This document shows positions 37,201 through 46,636 of a stretch of 64,000 nucleotides of DNA, piece after piece. Made by a program: the position numbers and the translations under genes. The stretch is from Phlebotomus papatasi (taxonomy: Eukaryota; Arthropoda; Insecta; Diptera; Psychodidae): contig NC_077222.1 in the NCBI RefSeq assembly GCF_024763615.1, forward strand, positions 27,280,001-27,344,000. The letters are read 5' to 3'. The notes under the pieces were generated by a model. The model saw nothing but the letters and a program-made list of their open reading frames with translations. It was not told the DNA's origin and searched no databases. Position 1 is the stretch's first letter. Each line of letters begins with the position of its first letter.

Positions 37201-40200
37201 AATCCGCTTTTGAGAGTAAAATAAAAATTGTGAAAAAGTTGGTGATAGACCACCCACCCAACACTCAGCAGGATGATTTAACCATGAGAGGCAATAAAAT
37301 AAAAGAGGATGTTTTATTGTGCGTAGAGTATCACTCAGAATTTACGCACTATCTCTTGAGTTCAACAGCCGAAAAATGCCCTCGTTGAATTCAATAAACA
37401 CGGCAAAATCCTTCCTCACAAAAAAAAACTTGACTCTTGAGTCAACAATCTTATTGAATACACAAAATTGAGCGCGGTAGTTTGTGGGGATCATGCTCTT
37501 TGAGGATAATCCTACTTGTACCATCAATGGGATCCTTCAGCAAACTCTTACTCCATTTTTTTATGAGTGTCAATTTTGAGAAAACAAAGGGGTTAGGAGA
37601 AATTAAATCAAAATCTTTAGTATCATTTTGTATATCATTTGTCACTTTTGTTGTTACATTAAGAAAGCATAAGGAGAATGGCACAAGGTGGAGTACGATT
37701 TTGATAAAAAAAAAGGCGCCTTTTACTGAGGCACGTGGCACTCTCTAACCATTTTGCCTATATATCCTTTTCTCCCTACATTCACTTACAGCCCAATTTT
37801 GTCACTTTTATCCCATTCTACCCGTCAATCGACAGACCCGAAAAAGCCTCGTCCTCCAGAAAAGGATAAAATTTATAACATTTCCCTTTTTTGTCTCTTG
37901 CGCATCGTAATTTGACGGAAACAAGATTTTGGTTTATTCGTTCTCAAGTTTTATTTTCTACGGCAAATGAGAAGGAAGACGAAGGAGAAAATGTTGACAA
38001 AGAGAAAGATGAAAGCCATGAAGAGGCCTAAATATTTTCTCTATCTATATAATAAATATATACATACACATTTTTCCAGCAAAATCGATGAAATTGTCGA
38101 AAAAAAAGAGGGGAATTAAATGAACAGTAAAGGAATAAATTTCTTTCAATTGAAAGAACCTTTTCAGAAAAGCTAAATTCTTGTCGTAAATTCATTGAAC
38201 AAATAGACATAGATTTTCTTCCCTGGAGAACTTGTAGAACATCCTTTTGTCATATGTCCATGCGATATTGTCCTTTTCGTTACGGGATAAAGAACAAACA
38301 CTAGGGATACAAAGAAAAGCATTTTACAAAAAAGTTTTCCTCAAATTAGAAGCTCCAATGATTTCTTTAACAAAATAAAACAATTTTATGAACATACTTT
38401 CTGCTTTCACTTCAAAGAAAATTGACTGAAGAATAAGTTAAACTTGAAATACTTGCCTTGATATACTTTAATAGGTGAGATGCTTAATAATCTCACTTAC
38501 AATAAAGGAATAAAAGTTATTCTTATCACCGTAAATGTCAATGTAAAAGAAAATATGAATGATAATATTTTTCCTTAGCATGGGAGTCAAAATATTTTAA
38601 GTTGTATTTTATGAAAACGTGTAAATGGTAAGCTCCCACCAGTACGATGATTTTTTAAAGTTCAATAAATTTGGGTTATGACACCCTTTATCTGTGCTAA
38701 TCCTCACGAGTGTGTCTCGGATAAAATAGAAAGTCTGGCAGACTTTATTTTATTTTGGAACATTGTGAAGTTGTAGGAAGGGGATCTTTTACTAATATAA
38801 ATTTGAAATAAACAATCGATGACGTGATTTAGTGATAAAAATGTTTAAAAAAAATTAGAACAATCTCTTGTATAAAAAAAAACCATAAAAACCCATTTTA
38901 TCAGAAAAGATTATTGGTTATATTAATTTCTTCACTATTTATTTTATTCCATCGAATAAAACGGCGTTTAAAATCGTTTAAACAACTTTAAACTTAACGG
39001 TTTTTTTTTATTAAATTAATGCAAATTAGCCTTTAGGCCTAATTAAAAAGTTTAACAACTCTTACCTCAGAATTGAGAGGAAATTTTTTTATTAAAAAGA
39101 AATGGCAAAACGTCCCAGCTTTGCGAAATGCTCGAACTCACGAGAAAGTCCTCTCCGTAAACATATTTTTTGTATGCACATAGGGTTACTGCTGATTTAA
39201 TCTTGTTTAAAGACAATGAGAAAGCCATTAAGAAATTATTAAAAATTATAGGGGATGTGAAATTATTCAAAAATCGGTACTTAACCGGTTCATTACTGAT
39301 GAAGACCGATGCAGTCGGTTTCGAAATTTAAATTCCTTTCCGAAAAATCCAAATTTAACCAAATTGTTTGAAAAATGGGCCATTAAAGCTACACACAGAG
39401 AAATTTTAGTGGCATAACAACTCCAAATGGTGTTGTCGGACACACCAACCTCAACCCCAAAATCAACTAACCCCAATTCGGTGTTCAGAATACACCAAGT
39501 GGTGTCACAAAGTAACTAACACCGGCTTTGGGTTTCTGATTACACCAATTTTACACCAATTATTAACACCAAATTTAGCGTTGTTGGAACACCATTGTGG
39601 ATTTTGTATCACACCATCTCAAGAAAATATAGGTGTTCCTTTTACACCAATAAATGAAAAATGTCTACAGATTTGCAACTAAAACTAAATGATCAAAGGA
39701 TTTAGAATTAGGGCATTGGCATTCATTGGATGGGATTTGAAATTAAATTCCTGGGTGTTTCTGTTTAAGAATTTTTCATTTTTCTGTGTGTGTGGTCGAT
39801 GGTGAGCGACGAACACCGTTTGGCGTTGCAACAGCACTGTTTAGAAAATTGATGGTGTTACTTTTGCACCATTTCAGAGATTTCTGTGGCGGAGTTAATA
39901 CAACACCGCCAAAGCATTTCATAGAACACCATTGATTCAAAACTAGGTGTTATTTTGGTGTGAATGCTACTACGTTTGGTGTTCAAGCAACACCAACACC
40001 AAATTCAACCCCAAATTCAACACCGCTTTCTCAAAATCACTTCTCTGTGTGTAGGATGATTAACTAACGGATGGAACATTTTAATTCAGAAATGGTATAT
40101 TTTTTTTTTTAATTCTTTATAATTTTTAAGTCTTAGATCCCCGAAAATAAATATAACACGAAATGGTAGGCACATGTACAGAGAATATATTTTTATTGAA

Positions 40201-43200
40201 TTTAAAATGTTAATGGTGTTACAATTACAAAATTTGTTAGAAAAATTCAAAAATTGTGAATTTTACGTCTTTTTCATATAGGTTTTAGGAACTGTTAACC
40301 TCGTGCAATCATTATAAATTTTGTGCTAATAACATTACATTAGATACTCTTTCAATTGGGAAAAATTATAAAACGATTGTATTTGGTTTTATACTAATAC
40401 TAAAAGATCACTTAAGAAAAAATATACCATACTTTTGTACGAAAAATGTATGAAAATGCTCCGCCCTGCCTCAAAGTAGTTGATCTTTAACCTTCAATAA
40501 TTCAAAATGGCGAATTTTCCGATCATAGGTATGTTGGGCTAAATATTCACCAGGACTACCTCTAAAATATATCCGAAAATTATTGAAAAAGCTTGGTCCA
40601 ATTTTGAAAAAAAAACCCGAAAAATATGGTTTTTAAGGAAGGGGTGGGGAATAGGGGAACAAGGGTAAAAACGTCTAGAGATATCGTTTTTTTATTGGGG
40701 GTCATCGAAGACCGGAAGTCGATATCTCTTACCGTTCTACCTCTAGCTCGAGAACAAATTTAAGATCAAGTAAAAAATTTTCCGAAAAAAATTATTCAAA
40801 ATCGGTACTTAACTCTTTCGCGTCCCACTTTTATTCAGCAGATGAATTCATGTAAAATAGAGATTTTCCTAATGCTTTATGATCAAATATAATAGTTCAG
40901 AGAGGAAAAAAAAATTTCCATTGCGTGAAAACTCGGAAAAATTCCGGGTCATATATGACCCTATTGTCCTCAAGGGAAGTGTACATACCATTATCAAAAT
41001 TTATATCACGGGCTTTTTAAGAGTTTTTTTTGCTTGAAGTTATTAATTTGGCCAAAACCATGGCAAACTGGATTGTCTTGATGAACACTGTACTCCTGGT
41101 GTTCAAGGAATCTTCCTGGTAATCCCTTGAACAGTCACTGTCACAATATTTTGAGTGGTATTTGGCAAAAATAAACTTATCCACATATTTATTCACACAC
41201 AATACAATTGCACAATATGAGACGCTTGCAGAATACTCAAAAATATTGCAAAATATGTTATAATTCATTAGATATAAGATGAAATGTCCAGGAGCAAGAT
41301 GTCCCACCTGCATTTCACAAAGAAAAACAATGTCCCAACTACATTTCGCCATATGTTTGGGACGAAAACACTGTTACCCTTGGGGACCATAGGGTCATAT
41401 ATGACCCTTATATTAGATGAGATCATATATTCTGTCAGTAGAAGAGGTAAAAAGTTTGGAGTGGTATATCTCAGCTCCTGATGAACATAATTGGATGAGT
41501 GAACTATTGTTGGAAAGCTTGGTTCATTAGCTTTCAGAATCTGGTATATGTAATTGGCTATGGGTAAATCATGGTCATCCAGAACCATTTATGTCGAAGA
41601 AGACACTTTTTGCAGCGTCATTTTTGACCATCTACTGCTGGGACCAGGAGTGACCCACAATTCTCGCACTTGGACTGTTCGTTAGAGGAACTCAAAGGGT
41701 ATAATTTGTAGAAGAAACTTTTTTTTGGACATCTTACTTTTTTTTATTCATCGACTTTTGCAAGAATTTTAACATTTTACACGCAAGGAAAAAATTACAA
41801 AAATCCTAAAAGAGTGGTTTCTGGAGGGGAAGGATAGACGTTGGGATGAAATTGATGTGATATTTGGATTCCTAGGATCAACTTATGGGGGAGTACTTAG
41901 AACATTCCAAGTCGATATCTTCATTAGTTTGTCCAGAAAATGAGATAGAAGGATTTCTGTCATTTTTTTCTATGCGTATAAAATGTTAAAATTCTTGCAA
42001 AAGTCGATGAATAAAAAAAAGTAAGATGTCCAAAAAAAAAGTTTCTTCCACAAATTATACCCTTTGAGTTCCTCTAACGAACAGTCCAAGTGCGAGAATT
42101 GTGGGTCACTCCTGGTCCCAGCAGTAGATGGTCAAAAATGACGCTGCAAAAAGTGTCTTCTTCGACATAAATGGTTCTGGATGACCACGATTTACCCATA
42201 GCCAATTACATATACCAGATTCTGAAAGCTAATGAACCAAGCTTTCCAACAATAGTTCACTCATCCAATTATGTTCATCAGGAGCTGAGATATACCACTC
42301 CAAACTTTTTACCTCTTCTACTGACAGAATATATGATCTCATCTAATATAAAAATATGCAATATACAATCTTTGGATATTCTATTTTGTGTTTCTAAAGA
42401 AATTTTTGCTGAAAAAAAATAAATTAATATAAAAAATTTTGAAAAAGAAAAGTCATTTCACATAGTTCGAAATTAGTGATTTTTGATCTCAAATATTTTC
42501 TTTTCCTGAATATCTGGAGTCTTGAGAAAATTAGGCAAGAATCTTACATCCTTCAATTATGATATCGTGCACAAACCGATAGATTTCAATTAATATAAAT
42601 AGTCAAAAAAAATTGTTTTTTCCCCGGGTCATATATGACCCTAATGACGCGAAAGAGTTAACCGGTTCATTGCCGATGAAGGCCGATACAGCCAGGTTGA
42701 AATTTTCAATACTTTTCCATAAAATCCAAATTTACCGAAATCGGTTGAAAAATAAGCCCTCCAAAGTGGTTGACCTTTGACCTTAAATATTCAAAATAAC
42801 GAATTTTCCGATCATAGGCATAATGGGCTAAATGTCCGCCTGGACTACCTCTAAAACATATCCGAAAATAATTGAAAAAGCTTGGGCAAATTTTGAGATG
42901 AACCAAAAACGCATGGTTTGGGAGGGGATAGAGGTCGGGTGGGGAGATTAAAAAAACGTCGAGAGATATTGTTTTTTTATTGAGGGTCATCGAAGACTAA
43001 AAGTCGATATCTCTTACCGTTTAAGCTCCAGAACAGAGACAAGTTGAAAAAAAGACGATTATATAACTGTTCTCTCTTTGAGTTAGAGCAGTAAAAGGGG
43101 TGGCAAAGCGTCTTGTCCTTTAGGGAGTGCTTGAACACGTTACTTATGTACTATATCTGAAAAGCACTTTCTCATAATTTACCGTCTTATCGGTTCTTAA

Positions 43201-45403
43201 CCGATTTGAATCGATTCATACATCGCTCAAGATATACTGCAAAATAGTGTAAGAGTACTCATAAAATTGATTATCGGACAAAAGGAGTCACAAAGCTTCC
43301 GAGGCTTTGAGAGCTGCTCGAACTCCCGAGAAGGATCTTTCTCTTATATTATTTTTCGCAAATTTTTTGGGTGCATACAAGATTAATATCGAGTTAAATT
43401 TGCTTATAAAACATCATAAAACCACCTTGAAGTAAAAAATTATATTTAAAAAGATGGTACCTAAAAAAATCATTAACATTTCAATTAATCAATTGACCAA
43501 ATCGGGTGAAAATTACGCCCTTTGACTTTGAATAATTCAAGATGACGATTTTCCTGTGAAATGTGTTGAATCATAAAATATTCAGTTGGACTACCTAATA
43601 CTAGACATGTCCAAAAATGAATGAAATCACCTGGGTAAATTTTGATTAGATAGGATAACCTATTTTTTAGGTTTAGGTTTAGGTTGGGTTAGTTGGCTGG
43701 CTGAGGAATGTTGACCTATGGGAGGTTACGGGGAAGTCGATATCCCTTATCGTTTAGAAGCCCAAATGCTGAAAATTTGAAGAAAAAAATGGATTGCGAA
43801 AATGAAAACTGATCCTTCTTGGAGTTCGAGTAGTTGAAATTGTTTATCGATTTATAACTGGTTCATTACCGGTTTAGAACCGATTGGAACCGCTTGAAAC
43901 TTGTCAATTCCAGGACCTTTCGAGAAAACGTGTACGATATTTTACACAAGTTTTCTAAGTTTTATGAACCATATTACACCAAATACAAACTTATTTGTAA
44001 GATCTGGAACTCTTTTCATGTTTTATGCTTCTAGATCTAGATCTAGACACACTTACTACTTAAGTCGGAAGATAGATTAACATAATTATAATCAAAATAA
44101 TGGTTAAATTAAATTGCCATCAGTTTCTGACTAATTTTACTTTCGGATTAAATCGACTAATGGCTTAGTTAGTGGGAAACTGATGGGAATTTAGTCAAAT
44201 CATTATTTTGATTTTAATAACGTTAAGCCGTCTCTCGGCTTAAGTTGTAAGTGTGCCTAGGGTATTATTCAATTATTTAAGTTTTGTCAATTTGCAATAC
44301 ATTAGGCTAATTAATTTCCTTTTAGCGTTTCACAGTTACAAACCAAAAAGTAACTGGCGCAATAATAACTAAATTAATTGATTAAACTTTTTCCATCATT
44401 TTATCAGTTAAGGTGACTCTCGGTTTAACCCTTTAAGGACGAGAAGGTCAAAAATCGAAGGTCAGAAAAAATCATTTTTTCTAAGTTTTTAAAGCAAAAT
44501 TCAGCTTTAGAAGGCCGTAGGAAAAATTTCGATTTTAGGTCACGGGTGATCCAATCGTCCTTAAAGGGTTAAGCTGTAGATCTGTCTAGAATTCAAAACA
44601 GATTCTAAAGGAATATTTGCTCTTATTTGACTATTTTGTCTGTATAAAAAATTATAGAAAGTAAACTTTAGATGTGAAGAAATCATAGGACAAATGTGTA
44701 CACAAATACAGATTGTAAATACAAATTACTGACTTTTATATCTTTATCCTCTCAAACCAGATTTTTCTAAGCATCTAACTAACTCATCAAAATAAAATAA
44801 AGTTAGGCACAGGAAATTAATTTTGGACATATTTGGTGTAAATCCATTCCTGTTCTGGGAAGTTTCTCTAACTTTAAAAATTGTTTTTTTACGCGCGAAT
44901 TGACTTTGAAAAAGTTTATCAGTCAAAAGAATTTCTATGAACATTGCGGTATTTCCATTACCCTTGAGGCTGTTTGAAAGCTTAAAAGTTTACCCTTACC
45001 AAGCAAAGGGGGTGGAGGTTGAATGAATTGGCGGTAAAACTTTCCTCATAATTCACAAATTTGGATAAATTGATTTTCATTGGCGTCAAAAGCCTCAATG
45101 CATTGTCTATTTGCAGGAAAGTTCCGGCGTGAATTCAAAAATGCCCTGGAAAAATGTCGTTGCTGTGGTTCTGGGAGAGGACGTGTGGAGGATCGGTCGA
45201 TGTACCACAGTGCTCATACACCCGGAACACGACTGAATAATGTAAGTCCCAGCTCTAGAAGTAATTACCAATTGGCCAGTGTGCGCGATATTACGCGTCA
45301 GCAGACCATTCAGACGTCATTCATTGAGAATGGTCACAATAACCACCATCAGATGCTCCTGGCCACGGACGAGAAGACACCCAGGCGACCATCGCGTCCC
45401 TGA
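22077..45403 (+). CDS. allatotropin/orexin-type neuropeptide GPCR, 3' six exons (5' exons not found)
   Basis: The exons are 22077-22224, 22333-22474, 26854-26969, 27053-27194, 29293-29405 and 45117-45403. All junctions are GT..AG and together they give 315 codons plus TGA in one frame. The protein runs from mid TM3 (TVSVTVSVLTLTFISIDRW) through TM4, an extracellular loop with the conserved Cys (FTQCVAQW), TM5, a basic loop, TM6 (AVVAMFACCYFPVNVL) and TM7 with NPVIY, then a Cys-rich palmitoylation-type site (EKCRCC). DRW instead of DRY, and a splice site directly before TVSVTVSV, are features I associate with orexin receptors and insect allatotropin receptors. I infer Gq-type peptide signalling at the plasma membrane. 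The N-terminus and TM1-2 exons are not recognisable between 16.2 and 22 kb; they probably lie further upstream. Another peptide receptor of the same group is possible. Confidence 0.75.
22333..22474 (+). CDS. receptor exon: TM4 end, extracellular loop 2, TM5 start
   Basis: Acceptor GATTTCGCAG|ACATTCC and donor CTACAC|GTGAGT. It encodes DIPEFLTLTTENKLKLRFGS, the loop cysteine in FTQCVAQW, and HIARFIMLYT at the start of TM5. Confidence 0.8.
23220..24575 (+). repeat. dispersed repeat family A, long copy with nested family B
   Basis: Begins GCAAAGCGTCCCAGTTTTGC with CTGCTCGTACTCAGGAGAAA and ends GTTCTCTTTTTGAGTTCGAGCAG, so the ends are partly inverted. The interior has CGAAGACC..AGTC(G/T)ATATCTCTTACC blocks. 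No coding capacity is visible. Confidence 0.6.
23353..23561. mobile_element. family B MITE, copy without the nested insertion
   Basis: The left end is slightly truncated (starts at GTGTTACAAATTGGACAA). The right end is ACTTGTACCACTTTACCC followed by TA. It serves as the empty-site reference for 17507-17757. Confidence 0.8.
26854..26969 (+). CDS. receptor exon: TM5 end and intracellular loop 3 start
   Basis: Too short to stand out as an open frame. The acceptor ATTCCGCCAG|TTTACC joins in phase with the preceding exon to give LPLLIMTIAYFQIVRVLWKS, then a His/Arg-rich loop. The donor is GTGAGT at 26970. Confidence 0.75.
27053..27194 (+). CDS. receptor exon: intracellular loop 3 end and TM6
   Basis: It encodes a Ser/Asn/Gly linker, QLRMRRKAAKMLVAVVAMFA and the TM6 CYFPVNVL motif, with donor TTAAG|GTAAAG. 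The acceptor at 27052 (GTAAG) keeps the frame. An alternative in-frame acceptor with start at 27086 (TTCAG|GGACA) would drop 11 residues of the linker, so the 5' edge is uncertain. Confidence 0.75.
27195..29292. other. receptor intron, 2.1 kb, mostly a foldback element
   Basis: Ends CTCCACTCATAAA at 27482 and the inverted TTTATGAGTGGAG near 29164-29176 suggest an element filling most of the intron. ATAGGCCACGCCCAC occurs at about 27497 and 28556, and inverted at about 29042. An internal hairpin at 27797-27963 has ~55 bp arms around CTTGACGAGCATTTTTTG. Confidence 0.5.
27797..27963. repeat. imperfect hairpin, arms about 55 bp
   Basis: CACTTGACGAGCATTTTTTG..ACATTTGTTCG in the left arm is inverted as CGAACAAATG..CAAAAAATGCTCGTCAAGTG on the right. 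Confidence 0.75.
29293..29405 (+). CDS. receptor exon: TM7 with NPVIY
   Basis: Acceptor CAATTCTAG|ATATACC and donor ATGAGTG|GTAAGT. It encodes YTIDIGQSDVISVLSLLSHW, then LCYANSAVNPVIYNFMSG. NPxxY is the conserved TM7 activation motif of rhodopsin-class receptors. Confidence 0.82.
30770..32553 (+). mobile_element. 1.8 kb non-coding terminal-inverted-repeat element, copy 2
   Basis: Same hairpin left end, internal modules and right end as 19208-20993, with only scattered substitutions and small indels. It splits a copy of the MITE seen at 2785-3001: the left flank ends AGGATGTGGGGTTAT and the right flank resumes TTTGAGCTGTGGGGC. Confidence 0.87.
32724..32753. repeat. perfect 30 bp palindrome
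   Basis: Arm AATTTCGGGTAAGAA followed directly by its complement, with no spacer. A second hairpin with 17 bp arms (32755-32771 and 32793-32809) lies one base further on. Confidence 0.9.
33787..35157. mobile_element. 1.37 kb foldback element
   Basis: Ends AAAGGAGAATGGT and GGTCCCGGAATCGCCAC are inverted at the right (GTGGCGATTCCGGGACC, ACCATTCTCCTTT). Arms of ~600 bp share ACAAGGACTCCCAGCGTTTA inverted. The left arm contains three related ~150 bp units with CCATACAAAAT and TTTTACCTTATAACTCCTTT. No open frame of note. Confidence 0.82.
36012..36760 (+). mobile_element. TA-flanked element with AATTCCGGCCA words, split by a SINE
   Basis: Starts (TA)GGGTAAGTGTACCAAATTCC. It runs parallel to 63626-64000 on both sides of the SINE at 36234-36551. 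The right end is not located; similarity holds to about 36720. Confidence 0.7.
36234..36551 (-). mobile_element. tRNA-derived SINE with 11 bp target-site duplication
   Basis: On the minus strand a tRNA-like head carries a box A-like CAGTGGCGCAATAGGC and a box B-like GAGTTCGAGTCCCGCC. A ~200 bp body and an AT-rich TAATAATAA tail follow. AAGCCACCAAT flanks both sides (36223-36233, 36552-36562). The undisrupted site is seen in the related copy near 63840. Confidence 0.85.
36888..37085. mobile_element. TA-flanked foldback MITE, word GGGGCACCTTT
   Basis: Ends GGGAGGAGTGGGGCACCTTT and an inverted GGTGCCCCACTTCCCCC between TA pairs, with a second GAGGCACTTTTGAAA word in the left arm. A partial relative lies at 51750-51910. 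Confidence 0.82.
38472..38500. repeat. solo end hairpin of the 1.8 kb element family
   Basis: TAGGTGAGATGCTTAATAAT and the complementary half ATCTCACTTA resemble the left-end hairpin of the 1.8 kb element. No interior is attached. Confidence 0.6.
39392..40051. mobile_element. TA-flanked MITE with CACACAGAGAA ends
   Basis: 660 bp. CACACAGAGAA at the left and TTCTCTGTGTG at the right are next to TA. The interior is filled with AACACCA and TGGTGTT words about 20-40 bp apart in both orientations. No open frame. Confidence 0.83.
40809..42661. mobile_element. 1.85 kb piggyBac-like element with internal inverted repeat
   Basis: Ends TTAACTCTTTCGCGTC and GACGCGAAAGAGTTAA match the 229 bp element at 6011-6239, with TTAA duplicated. 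The uninterrupted target CGGTACTTAACCGGTTCATT is present in the related family A copy near 39280-39293. Three copies of the palindrome GGGTCATATATGACCC lie inside. Short frames of up to 111 codons exist, but none is recognisable as a transposase. Confidence 0.85.
41408..42350. repeat. inverted repeat, arms about 375 bp, spacer about 190 bp
   Basis: 41408-41783 and 41968-42350 are near-perfect inverted copies (for example CTTGGACTGTTCGTTAGAGG against CCTCTAACGAACAGTCCAAG), so a transcript would fold into a long hairpin. Both arms hold the same ~60-residue frame starting MVLDDHDLPIANYIYQIL, which I do not recognise. Confidence 0.85.
43265..43855 (+). repeat. family A repeat, diverged copy
   Basis: Starts CACAAAGCTTCCGAGGCTTT with GCTGCTCGAACTCCCGAGAA and ends CTTGGAGTTCGAGTAG. 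It shares the GTCGATATCCCTTATCGTTT block. Confidence 0.55.
44048..44256. mobile_element. foldback MITE with CACACTTAC ends
   Basis: CACACTTACTACTTAAGTCG at the left and CTTAAGTTGTAAGTGTG at the right, then AATCAAAATAATGGTTAAAT and ATTATTTTGATT in the arms. About 209 bp with long arms. Confidence 0.75.
44425..44572. mobile_element. TTAA-flanked MITE with CCCTTTAAGGACGA ends
   Basis: TTAACCCTTTAAGGACGAGA at the left and ATCGTCCTTAAAGGGTTAA at the right give inverted ends with the TTAA target. The whole element is 148 bp. Confidence 0.82.
45117..45403 (+). CDS. receptor terminal exon: helix 8 and cytoplasmic tail
   Basis: Acceptor CTATTTGCAG|GAAAGTT follows a 15.7 kb intron. It encodes GKFRREFKNALEKCRCCG, then a polar tail rich in Ser, Thr, Asn, His and Gln, ending RRPSRP and TGA. 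Base composition is visibly more GC-rich than the flanks. The GC-richer stretch continues about 200 bp past the stop, probably as 3' UTR. Confidence 0.82.
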
Positions 45404-46479
45404 CGGGAGCGCCTGAAGCTACGTGTCTCATGGGTGGCTAATGGTCGTCTCGTCAGTGTCAATGAATCGTCGCCTCTGGGCTGAGCATCTTAAGGCAACA
45501 GTCCCCAAAAAAGCTCTTTCAACACTCCTCCAAAAAGCCACAAACTTATCCTTCCACGTGCTCATAGACAAATCTGAAATGGTAATATGGAGGCGTGTTT
45601 GGAGTAAATCATCTGTGAGTAACACAATTTATGGGAACATTGGTAGATTCTTATTCAGACAATTCTTTATATTGCGCACTAAAAGTTTGCGAATTGCAGA
45701 TGAGAAAATTATACTACATTTTTATTGATGATTCTTCTACATTTTCTCATTTTTTTTTTATCTAATTTTATTAGAACTCATTTTGAGTTATTATTTGGCA
45801 GAGTAAGTAAAAAGTTAGATGGAGGTTGGGATGTATTTGGCCAAGGGGTTATATGGAATTGTGAGGTTATGTTGATTCTAACCTAAAAAAATCGATTAAC
45901 GGTCATTGGTGACTTTAGGGTTATGTTGAATTTGGGCTAATAAAAAGTATGGTCTACACATTTTTGAGGCAGAAATAGTTCCTGATATTCCGTCAGGATT
46001 TCTGCTTAGATAACTTTCTAAACATCGAACAGAAATTCTGTCACAATTCTTTGTGTAAAGTGAGGTTATGAGAAACACAAATTACGGGACTTTAAAGCAA
46101 ACAATGCGATTTGTTGAGCTTTTTATTTTATAATTTTCTATGCCTTAGGACTTTAGGCACTTTAGGAAACCTCACACATAACCTCAATTTTTCTCAAATT
46201 TTTCTCAATTTTTTTTTATAAAGTAGATAGATTAAACTGAGATGGGTCTAGACAGCTCTTAACCTTCACGATTCATTTAATTTCTAACTAAAGTACCTCG
46301 GCGTCATAACTGTAGATCCCCTGTTTAATGTATCTTTCTTATGACGGCTTCCAAAATTTTGAGGTTAGAATATCAATGTGAGGTTATAGTAAACATAACC
46401 TTCAAAAAACTATGAGTAACTTGGATTAAAAGAAGATTCTTCGTAATTATTTTTAAAAATTTATTTATTTGAGAGACAA

Positions 46480-46636
46480 AGGAATATCGTCGGTTGCGGC
46501 TAACTCTGTCGTATCTACATTTCTTGTGTGTCAGCATTTCACGCAAGCGGGGACGTCTGTATTGTAGTTGCTCCGATTGCAGATACAAAACAAATGCAGA
46601 TACGACAGAGGTAGCCGCAACCGACGAAATACATCC
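46480..46636. mobile_element. foldback MITE, arms about 45 bp
   Basis: CGTCGGTTGCGGCTAACTCT and GTCGTATCTACATTT at the left are inverted at the right (AAATGCAGATACGAC, AGCCGCAACCGACGAAAT). 157 bp with a GC-richer core. Confidence 0.8.

Larger units (their letters stand above)
39090..43105 (+). repeat. family A repeat cluster interrupted by two transposons
   Basis: Family A sequence at 39090-39389, around 40470-40808 and at 42662-43100 is interrupted by the MITE at 39392-40051 and the TTAA element at 40809-42661. Shared blocks include TTCAAAATCGGTACTTAACC, CCTCTAAAA(C/T)ATATCCGAAAA and AGTCGATATCTCTTACCGTT. Confidence 0.6.
29406..45116. other. 15.7 kb last intron of the receptor
   Basis: No exon recognised. 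It holds the second 1.8 kb element, a 1.37 kb foldback element, a SINE, several MITEs, the TTAA element with an internal inverted repeat and family A copies, each listed separately. 29410-30740 and 37100-38460 look like ordinary AT-rich intron with few repeats. Confidence 0.6.

Noticed and set aside
37342..37748. Overlapping frames of 61-96 codons on both strands
   Set aside because: Low-complexity, no domain pattern, no splice context. They lie in receptor intron sequence.
41017..41588. Two overlapping minus-strand frames of 106 and 111 codons as genes
   Set aside because: They lie inside a TTAA-flanked element. One reappears in the inverted arm, they have no recognised domain, and their starts and ends are set by repeat borders.
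22077..45403. SIFamide or trissin receptor instead of an allatotropin/orexin type
   Set aside because: As far as I recall these receptors lack the SVSVLTL..DRWYAIC pattern and the CYFPVN TM6 seen here. The orexin-type pattern fits better, but a database comparison is needed.
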